Shown one piece after another: positions 7,260-13,900 of a DNA stretch of 25,599 nucleotides (positions are counted from its first letter, which is position 1; each line of letters opens with the position of its first letter). The translations under genes were made by a program, and so were the position numbers. The stretch covers positions 1-25,599 of the forward strand of contig CAZGMJ010000074.1 in the NCBI GenBank assembly GCA_964526785.1, read 5' to 3'. The stretch is from CAZGMJ01 sp964526785 (GTDB lineage Bacteria; Planctomycetota; Phycisphaerae; Sedimentisphaerales; Anaerobacaceae). Under the pieces are notes generated by a model. That model did not search any database. It was not told where the DNA came from and saw nothing but the letters and a program-made list of their open reading frames with translations.

Positions 7260-7399
7260 GCGTCTTTCTGTGCAGCGCCAGTGTGCCTTTGCTGTGAAAG
7301 GTACAACATGTAAGCTACAGGCTTTCATGATTGGCCGCGAATAAAGAGATGACGTTTCTCTCACGGCAGTTTTCACTACGAACAAAAGGAGAAAAGACT

Positions 7400-9379
7400 A
7401 TGGGACAAGAGAAAGCTATTGACTCTCTTATGAGTGAGAATCGAACATTCCCACCGCCTCCGGAGGTCAAAGCGAACGCCTATGTCAACAGCATGGAGCA
7501 ATACCAGGAGATGTGGGACAAATCCATCAACGATCCGGACGGCTTCTGGCTCGAACAGGCTAAGACGCTGACCTGGTTCAAGGAACCCACCAAGAGTCTG
7601 GAATACACCTGGGACACCAAGGCTCGCAAAATCGAGCACACGTGGTTCGAAGACGGCCAGATGAACATCACGGTCAACTGCCTGGATCGCCATCTCGGCA
7701 CCCCCACAGCCAAGAAAACTGCCATCATCTGGCAGGGCGATGCCGACGAGGACGTGGTAGAATTGACGTACGAGCAACTCCACAAGGAGGTCTGCAAGTG
7801 TGCCAACGTGCTCAAGAGCAAGGGCGTCAAGAAGGGTGACCGGGTCGCCATCTACATGGGCATGGTTCCCGAACTGGCTATTGCCATGATGGCGTGCGCA
7901 CGTATCGGGGCCATTCATTCGATCATCTTCGGCGGCTTCAGCGCCGACGCCATCAGCGGCCGGGTAAACGACTCGGACTGCAAGATGATCATCACGGTCA
8001 ACACCAGCCGCCGCGGCAAGAAGGCCATCCCCCTCAAGGGAATCGTGGATGAGGCCCTCAAGACCTGCCCGACCATCGAAAGCTGCATGGTTGTCAAGGT
8101 CACGGACGACGAATGCCACATGGAAGACGGACGCGATTTCTGGTATGCCGACGCGATGGCTGAGGCCAGCGAAGACTGCGAGCCCGAGGTCATGGACGCG
8201 GAAGATCCGCTGTTCATCCTCTACACCTCAGGTTCGACAGGCAAGCCGAAGGGCGTGGTCCACACGACCGCCGGCTATCTCATGCACACCACGCTGACCC
8301 ACAAGATCGTATTCAACATTCACGACGACGATATCTACTGGTGCACCGCCGATATCGGATGGGTCACGGGCCACAGCTATATCGTATACGGTCCGCTGGC
8401 TAACGGTTCGACTTCGCTGATGTTCGAAGGCGTACCGACCTATCCCGATGCCGGCCGCTTCTGGCAGATTTGCGACAAGTTCGGCGTAACGGTATTCTAC
8501 ACCGCGCCGACCGCCATCCGCGCTCTGATGCGTCTGGGCGAAGAGTGGCCCGCAAAGTATAAACTCGACAGCCTCCGCATCCTCGGTACCGTGGGTGAGC
8601 CCATCAATCCCGAGGCATGGATGTGGTACCATCAGAAGATCGGCCACGGCAAGTGCCCGATCGTTGATACGTGGTGGCAGACCGAGACCGGCGGCTTCAT
8701 GATTACGCCGATGCCGGGCGCCCATACGCTCAAGCCGGGCAGCGCAAGCCGGCCGTTCTTCGGTGTCGATGCCGCCGTCCTGCGGGACGACGCCAGCGAG
8801 TGCGACGCGAATGAAGGCGGCAAACTCTGCATTCGCAAGCCCTGGCCGGGTATGATGCGGACAATGTGGGGCGATCACGATCGCTTCATCGACACCTACT
8901 TCACGATGTATGACGACATCTACTTCGCCGGTGACGGCTGCCGCGTTGATAGCGACGGCGACTACTGGCTCATGGGTCGAATCGATGACGTCGTCAACGT
9001 CTCCGGCCACCGAATCGGTACCGCCGAGGTTGAAAGCGCCCTGGTCAGCCACGACAAGGTCGCTGAGGCCGCTGTCACCCCGGTGCCGCACGATGTCAAG
9101 GGCCAGGGGCTCTACGCCTTCGTGACGCTCGTGGACGGCGTCGACGAAACCGACGAACTCAAGAAGGAACTTGTCACGCACGTGCGCAAGGAGATCGGCC
9201 CGATCGCAACGCCGGAAGCCGTGCAGTTCGCGCCGTCGCTTCCTAAGACGCGTTCCGGAAAGATCATGCGTCGTATTCTTCGCAAGATTGCCGAAAAGAG
9301 CACCGACAACCTTGGTGATATCACGACGCTCGCCGATCCTTCCGTCGTCGAAGCCCTGATAAAGGGCCGCGGCAACTGA
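7400..9379 (+). CDS. acs: Acetyl-CoA synthetase, AMP-forming
   Basis: Acs converts acetate, ATP and CoA to acetyl-CoA, AMP and pyrophosphate through acetyl-adenylate. The 659-residue length is close to the usual 650. Visible motifs: the adenylation loop YTSGSTGKPKGVVHT, the WWQTETGG core motif, the hinge region near MGRIDDVVNVSGHRIGTAEVE, and near the end PKTRSGKIMRR, where K621 corresponds to the lysine (K609 in Salmonella) that Pat/AcuA enzymes acetylate to inactivate Acs. The ATG at 7400 has AAAGGAG eight to nine bases upstream; a TTG at 7331 would add 23 unrelated residues. It is followed after a terminator by an OFA transporter. A GNAT-fusion protein and an AcuC-like deacetylase lie in the facing operon, the usual partners of this control. 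Confidence 0.95.
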   Translation: MGQEKAIDSLMSENRTFPPPPEVKANAYVNSMEQYQEMWDKSINDPDGFWLEQAKTLTWFKEPTKSLEYTWDTKARKIEHTWFEDGQMNITVNCLDRHLGTPTAKKTAIIWQGDADEDVVELTYEQLHKEVCKCANVLKSKGVKKGDRVAIYMGMVPELAIAMMACARIGAIHSIIFGGFSADAISGRVNDSDCKMIITVNTSRRGKKAIPLKGIVDEALKTCPTIESCMVVKVTDDECHMEDGRDFWYADAMAEASEDCEPEVMDAEDPLFILYTSGSTGKPKGVVHTTAGYLMHTTLTHKIVFNIHDDDIYWCTADIGWVTGHSYIVYGPLANGSTSLMFEGVPTYPDAGRFWQICDKFGVTVFYTAPTAIRALMRLGEEWPAKYKLDSLRILGTVGEPINPEAWMWYHQKIGHGKCPIVDTWWQTETGGFMITPMPGAHTLKPGSASRPFFGVDAAVLRDDASECDANEGGKLCIRKPWPGMMRTMWGDHDRFIDTYFTMYDDIYFAGDGCRVDSDGDYWLMGRIDDVVNVSGHRIGTAEVESALVSHDKVAEAAVTPVPHDVKGQGLYAFVTLVDGVDETDELKKELVTHVRKEIGPIATPEAVQFAPSLPKTRSGKIMRRILRKIAEKSTDNLGDITTLADPSVVEALIKGRGN

Positions 9380-9406
9380 TTTGTCGAATGCAAACGGACT
9401 GAAAGT

Positions 9407-9441
9407 CGGATGCACGTGCCCGCGTGCATCCGGCTCTTTTT
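9407..9441 (+). terminator. Intrinsic terminator between acs and the MFS gene
   Basis: CGGATGCACG (9407-9416) and CGTGCATCCG (9423-9432) form a perfect 10-bp stem with a six-base loop, followed by GCTC and five Ts. It separates acs from the transporter by only 80 bases, so transporter expression must come from read-through or from a promoter inside acs. Confidence 0.8.
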
Positions 9442-9459
9442 CAAAGGAAGGGAAGATTC

Positions 9460-10779
9460 ATGTCGGACCAAAAGGTTATGAATCGTTGGCTTGTCGTCGT
9501 TGGCGGCATTCTGATTCAGTTATGTCTCGGGGCCATTTATGCGTGGTCCGTGTTTACGCCATCGCTCGTCGACGCCGGTTGGACAAAAGCACAGACGCAG
9601 TTCGTCTTTTCCGCCGGTCTGGCATCCTTTGCCGTGGTTATGGTCGCGGCCGGTGCCTACCTTATGCCGAAACTGGGTCCGCGAAAACTCGCATGGGCCG
9701 GAGGACTCGTCCTCGGATTAGGCTACCTGCTCGGCGGACTGGTCGGCAAGACCAGCGTGGCAGGCCTGGTTTTTCTGATCGGCATTGTCGGCGGCGGCGG
9801 CATTGGATTGGGCTATGTGGTCCCTATTGCCGTCGGTATGCGATGGTTCCCCGATAAGAAGGGCCTGATTACCGGCCTGGCTGTTGCCGGCTTTGGCTTC
9901 GGCGCCATGCTTTGGGTGAAATTGGCGGGCGACTGGGGCAATCTCATCGCCAATATGGGCCTCGGCAACACGTTCGCGCTCTATGGAGTGCTCTTCTTTG
10001 TTCTCGTGGCAATTGGCGGTATATGGATGGTCTTTCCGCCGGAGGGCTGGAAGCCGGCGGGTTGGACCCCTCCTCCCCCCAAAGCCGGCCAGGTATCTGC
10101 AGGCGTGAATTTCGACGCGGGCACCATGCTGCGAAAACCGCAGTTCTACATGATCTTCCTGACGTTTGTATTCAGCGCGGGCGCCGGACTGATGACTATC
10201 GGCCTGATGAAGCTGTTTCCCAAGGAAGCCCTGCAGGCAACCGGGATGGATGAGGCGGCCGCCAGCGCGGTAGCCGGCACAGCCATGGCCGTATTCTTCT
10301 CGCTCGCCAACGGCTTCGGCCGTATCGCCTGGGGCACGCTCTCCGACAAACTCGGCCGCAAGACATCGGTCATTATCATGTGCGCCACGCAGGGCATCTT
10401 CGTCATCGCCTTTACGAAGATGGCGGGCACCCCCGCCCTGCTCTATCTCGGTGCGGTGCTGATCGGCTTCAATTTCGGCGGCAACTTCGCGTTGTTCCCG
10501 ACGATCACGGCCGATACGTTCGGAGCCAAGAACATTGCCCAGTTGTATCCGCTGGTCTTTCTCGCTTATGGCGTGGGCGGCATCGGCGGCCCGATTCTCG
10601 GTGGGCGTCTCGGTGACATGGGCAACTTCCCGCTGGCGTTTACGATTTGCGGCGTTCTGTGCCTTGCGGCCGCGGGCATCACGGCCCTCGTCAAGCCGCC
10701 GACAGCAGTTGCAGAGCCTAAGGAACCGGCTCTGGCCGTTGAAGGCGAAGCGGAAGCGGACGGAACGGACAAGAAGTGA
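9460..10779 (+). CDS. MFS transporter, OFA (oxalate/formate antiporter) family
   Basis: This 439-residue protein has about twelve hydrophobic segments and the OFA-family opening pattern NRWLVVVGGILIQLCLGAIYAWSVF at residues 7-31 (shown here as the region only; key residues are the GAIYAWSVF end). The central cytoplasmic loop is Pro-rich (WTPPPPKAG), and the C-terminal tail is acidic and soluble. Characterised relatives exchange oxalate and formate or carry small monocarboxylates such as pyruvate. Its place directly after acs suggests acetate or another short monocarboxylate, and the nearby fhs makes formate a second option; neither can be decided from sequence. The ATG at 9460 follows AAGGAAGGGAAG, whereas an upstream in-frame codon (9424) lies in the preceding terminator stem. 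A strong terminator follows at 10808-10841. Confidence 0.85.
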   Translation: MSDQKVMNRWLVVVGGILIQLCLGAIYAWSVFTPSLVDAGWTKAQTQFVFSAGLASFAVVMVAAGAYLMPKLGPRKLAWAGGLVLGLGYLLGGLVGKTSVAGLVFLIGIVGGGGIGLGYVVPIAVGMRWFPDKKGLITGLAVAGFGFGAMLWVKLAGDWGNLIANMGLGNTFALYGVLFFVLVAIGGIWMVFPPEGWKPAGWTPPPPKAGQVSAGVNFDAGTMLRKPQFYMIFLTFVFSAGAGLMTIGLMKLFPKEALQATGMDEAAASAVAGTAMAVFFSLANGFGRIAWGTLSDKLGRKTSVIIMCATQGIFVIAFTKMAGTPALLYLGAVLIGFNFGGNFALFPTITADTFGAKNIAQLYPLVFLAYGVGGIGGPILGGRLGDMGNFPLAFTICGVLCLAAAGITALVKPPTAVAEPKEPALAVEGEAEADGTDKK

Positions 10780-10807
10780 TTCAGTAGAAAAGAAGATCAG
10801 ATACTCC

Positions 10808-10841
10808 ACGGCCGGATGGACTGTTCCATTCGGCCGTTTTT
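10808..10841 (+). terminator. Intrinsic terminator after the MFS gene
   Basis: CGGCCGGATGGA (10809-10820) pairs with TCCATTCGGCCG (10825-10836), 12 positions with one G-U wobble and a CTGT loop, followed by a run of five Ts. It lies about 30 bases past the stop, between convergent genes. Confidence 0.85.
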
Positions 10842-10882
10842 CTTTCGGATCGCGGTACTCCGCTCGCCTGCGGCAGCGGGAA

Positions 10883-12016
10883 TCAAAGACCGTGTATGGG
10901 AAACACCGTCTTCTTGATGAAGTCGACAACCGCGTGCACCGAAGGCTCGACCGACGCCCGCTGCTGCTCGGTTACGGCCAGCACCCTGTCCCGCAGTCCC
11001 CCCTGCCAGTCCGTGCTCTCCAGCATCACCCCCCCCAGACCGAGATTCATATCGTCCTGACGATCCTGACCGGAAAGGACACTCCACGCCAGCGCCCACG
11101 CCCGAACCGTGTTCTCAACGCTGTAGCCGCCTCCGCCTGTCATCAGGATAGGCTTGCCGAAGCCGAGCAGTCGCTCGATAATGACCGCATACGTATTATT
11201 CGTCAGGTTCATGTTCGCCAGAGGATCGCCGGCCAGCGTATCGGCCCCCAGTTCCAGCACGATCACGTCCGGCTCGAATACTCCGATCAACGGCGGCACG
11301 ATCTCCCCGAACGCCCACTGATACGCCTCGTCGAACATCCCGACCGGCAGCGGAACGTTCACGCAGTAGCCCCGCCCTTCGCCCTCGCCGATTTCCTTCT
11401 CGAAACCTGTGCCCGGAAAGAGCGTCTTGGGATTCTGGTGCAGTGAAATCGTCATCACGTCGGACCGATCCTCAAACGCCAGGGCCACACCGTCCCCGCA
11501 ATGCACATCGACGTCGAGATATAAAACGCGTTTGCCCGCCTCTGCCGGCACCATGCACGCCAGCGCGACGTCATTGACATAACAGAACCCCGCCGACCGA
11601 CTCGGCATCGCGTGATGATACCCCCCCGACGGATTAAAGGCGACATCCGCCTGATCGTCCAATATCAGTTGCGCGCCTTTGATGCTCGCCCCCGCCGCCA
11701 ACATCGCGTATTCGTACATCCCCGCAAAAACCGGACAATCCACCGTCCCAATGCCCATCATAAGGGCTTCATAATCCCACTGGCCGGCGCTCGCTTTTTT
11801 CAGCACGTGAAGATACTGGGCGGTGTGGAACTTCTTCGCAACAATCCGGCTGGCGGCTGTCGGCTCGACTACGGGCGTATCCTTGCCCCCCAACATGCCC
11901 ATCGAAGCAACGAGATCCCTGACTTTCGCAGCCCTGGACGTGTTGAACGGACAATCCGCCGGGTAGCTGTACTTCTCCAACTCCGCAGAATGAATAAACG
12001 CAGACCGCCGAGCCAT
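10883..12016 (-). CDS. acuC: AcuC-like / histone-deacetylase-family lysine deacetylase
   Basis: This zinc-dependent deacetylase family includes AcuC, which reactivates acetylated Acs in Bacillus. The 377-residue product keeps the catalytic set: the His pair in GGYHHAM (H134/H135), zinc ligands D170 and H172 in LDVDVHCGDG and D259 in LGADTLAGDP, and the transition-state Tyr in GGGGY (Y298). The start at 12016 is chosen over the GTG three bases upstream because the ATG shares its A with the TGA stop of the preceding gene (TGATG), with AGGAGG just upstream. It is last in a three-gene operon with an acyl-CoA synthetase and a CoA-transferase/GNAT fusion. Acetylated Acs, encoded in the convergent unit, is the obvious candidate substrate. 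Acetylpolyamine or other small-molecule deacetylation is an alternative. Confidence 0.85.
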   Translation of the reverse strand: MARRSAFIHSAELEKYSYPADCPFNTSRAAKVRDLVASMGMLGGKDTPVVEPTAASRIVAKKFHTAQYLHVLKKASAGQWDYEALMMGIGTVDCPVFAGMYEYAMLAAGASIKGAQLILDDQADVAFNPSGGYHHAMPSRSAGFCYVNDVALACMVPAEAGKRVLYLDVDVHCGDGVALAFEDRSDVMTISLHQNPKTLFPGTGFEKEIGEGEGRGYCVNVPLPVGMFDEAYQWAFGEIVPPLIGVFEPDVIVLELGADTLAGDPLANMNLTNNTYAVIIERLLGFGKPILMTGGGGYSVENTVRAWALAWSVLSGQDRQDDMNLGLGGVMLESTDWQGGLRDRVLAVTEQQRASVEPSVHAVVDFIKKTVFPIHGL

Positions 12017-13896
12017 CACTCCTCCTGTTGTCCCGGATCCTCAAGAGCGTAGCTGATGTTATACACATCGCCATCGAATTCCGTATTGACCATGTAGCCG
12101 GAATTCTGGAAGATGTTCAACATCGGCCGGTTGTTGGGCAGCACCTTTGCGAAGAACCGCTTCACCCCGCGCTGCTTCGCAACCCGGGTGATATAATCCA
12201 GCAGGAATGTCCCCATCCCTTTGGCCTGCCATTCATCCTGCACAACGAACGCCACTTCCGCAGCCTTCGTTTTCGGATCCAGAAAATACTGTGCAATAGC
12301 CACAATGTCCTCGCCCGACACCCCCGGCACGACGCCGACAATCGCCAGGTCCTTGCGGTAATCGATGTTCGTCAGTTGCTGCACGTCCTTGTGCGGAAAT
12401 GCCATCGAACGCGTCATATACCGCGTCTGCACCGACTGCTCGCTGAGGGAGTACAACATCTCCATCAAAGCCGGTTCGTCGTTCGGCTTGACCGGCCGGA
12501 AGAATATCTCCGTGCCGTCGCGCAGCGTCGCGTAGTGCTCCAGTTCCTCCGGATAACTTACATCCTCCCAGGAAAGCTCGATCTGGTCCTGATAGATATA
12601 GTTCTGCGCTTTGGCGGCCTGGGTCAGTTGCTTGCGAAACTTCGGGTGCGCGATGCTTATCAAATCCAGCACGCGTTCGCGAATGCTCTTTCCGTGCAGA
12701 TATGCCACACCATGTTCGGTCACCACATAGTGCACGTCGCCGCGGGTCGTCACCACGCCCGCCCCCTCCGTCAGATGCGGCACAATGCGTGATATCGTAT
12801 CGTCCTTCGCCGTCGACGGCATCGCAATAATTGCCTTGCCCCCTCGGCTGCGGGCCGCTCCCCGTATGAAATCCACCTGTCCGCCGATACCGCTGTAGAA
12901 CTGATACCCCAGCGAATCGGCACAAACCTGCCCCGTCAGGTCGATCTCCAACCCCACGTTGATCCCCACCATCTTCTCATGCTGGCTGATCACGTTTATG
13001 TCGTTCACGTACTCCGTCGGGTAGAATTCGAAGAACGGGTTGTTGTCGATGTACTCGTACAGCCGCTTCGACCCCATGCAGAAACTCGCCACCACCTTGC
13101 CCCGGTTCAGGCTCTTCTTCGCACACGTGATGACGCCGCACTCGATCAAATCGATGATCCAGTCGCTGAACATCTCCGTGTGGACGCCCAGGTCCCGCTT
13201 CTCCTTCAGGAACTCCGCCAGCGCCTGCGGGATTCGACCGATGCCGCACTCGATCGTGCTGCCGTCCTCCACGAGGCGGGCCAGATTCTGTCCGATCCGC
13301 CGCAGCGTGTCATCGGGCTCGGGAATCGGCACCTCGATTATCGGTTCATCATGCGCAACCAGCATGTCGATAGCGCTGACGTGCAGGAAGCTGTCCCCGA
13401 ACGTCCGCGGCATTTGCTCGTTTACCTGCGCGACCACGTAGCGTGCATTGGCCGCCGCCGACTTGACGATGTCCACCGAAACCCCAAGACTGCACAGACC
13501 GTTTACGTCCGGCGGCGAGACGCTGATCAGCGCCACGTCCACGGGAATCCGCCCCGTCTCGAACTCGTCCGGAATTTCGGAGAGGAATATCGGCGTGTAA
13601 TCCCCGATGCCCCGCTCCAGAGCGTGCCGCACGTTGTCCGCCACGAACAGGCTGTTCATCTTGAATTTCTCACGGAACCGCTCATCCGCGTAAGGCGCTT
13701 CGCCCATAGTCAACAGATGCACGATGTGCGCATCGTAGATATGGCTCGAATACTCTACCAGCGCGTTGACAAGGTACTGCGGCTGGGCACAACCCGTGCC
13801 GATGAAAACGCTGTACCCCGGCTTGATCAATTTCATCGCCTTGGGAGCGCTGCCGACCTTGTCTTTGTACTTTTCCTTCCAGTCGAAATTGCTCAT
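12016..13896 (-). CDS. Acetyl-CoA hydrolase/CoA-transferase fused to GNAT acetyltransferase
   Basis: This 626-residue fusion joins a CoA-transferase family I-like enzyme (Cat1/4-hydroxybutyrate CoA-transferase group, about residues 10-435) to a GNAT domain (about 460-615). In the first part, VHTEMFSDW places E241 where the catalytic Glu of 4-hydroxybutyrate CoA-transferase (E238) is expected, and SGIGGQVDF (335-343) is the family glycine-rich motif. The GNAT part shows motif A with VQDEWQAKGMGTFLLDYI (QAKGMG, 557-562, binds the acetyl-CoA pyrophosphate). The transferase half would move CoA between acetate and other acids or hydrolyse acetyl-CoA. The GNAT half could acetylate a protein lysine or a small molecule. 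Four bases separate it from the acyl-CoA synthetase upstream, and its stop overlaps acuC. Acetylation of Acs is my inference from context. Confidence 0.85.
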   Translation of the reverse strand: MSNFDWKEKYKDKVGSAPKAMKLIKPGYSVFIGTGCAQPQYLVNALVEYSSHIYDAHIVHLLTMGEAPYADERFREKFKMNSLFVADNVRHALERGIGDYTPIFLSEIPDEFETGRIPVDVALISVSPPDVNGLCSLGVSVDIVKSAAANARYVVAQVNEQMPRTFGDSFLHVSAIDMLVAHDEPIIEVPIPEPDDTLRRIGQNLARLVEDGSTIECGIGRIPQALAEFLKEKRDLGVHTEMFSDWIIDLIECGVITCAKKSLNRGKVVASFCMGSKRLYEYIDNNPFFEFYPTEYVNDINVISQHEKMVGINVGLEIDLTGQVCADSLGYQFYSGIGGQVDFIRGAARSRGGKAIIAMPSTAKDDTISRIVPHLTEGAGVVTTRGDVHYVVTEHGVAYLHGKSIRERVLDLISIAHPKFRKQLTQAAKAQNYIYQDQIELSWEDVSYPEELEHYATLRDGTEIFFRPVKPNDEPALMEMLYSLSEQSVQTRYMTRSMAFPHKDVQQLTNIDYRKDLAIVGVVPGVSGEDIVAIAQYFLDPKTKAAEVAFVVQDEWQAKGMGTFLLDYITRVAKQRGVKRFFAKVLPNNRPMLNIFQNSGYMVNTEFDGDVYNISYALEDPGQQEE

Positions 13897-13900
13897 GGTC

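Larger units (their letters stand above)
6997..7399 (+). promoter_or_regulatory. Spacer: porin terminator, then acs promoter and leader
   Basis: This 403-base spacer has no gene. It holds the porin-gene terminator (7066-7101), the acs promoter (7230-7259) and a leader of about 134 bases. The leader has a possible 8-bp hairpin, GTGCCTTT with AAAGGTAC, around 7282-7305 and a smaller AAGC/GCTT hairpin after it. No known riboswitch pattern was recognised. The only open frame entering acs from upstream uses a TTG at 7331 and is not preferred. Confidence 0.55.

Noticed and set aside
8228..9415. A 395-codon minus-strand open frame opposite acs
   Set aside because: Acs motifs on plus are intact throughout, and the antisense product has no recognisable feature or ribosome-binding site.
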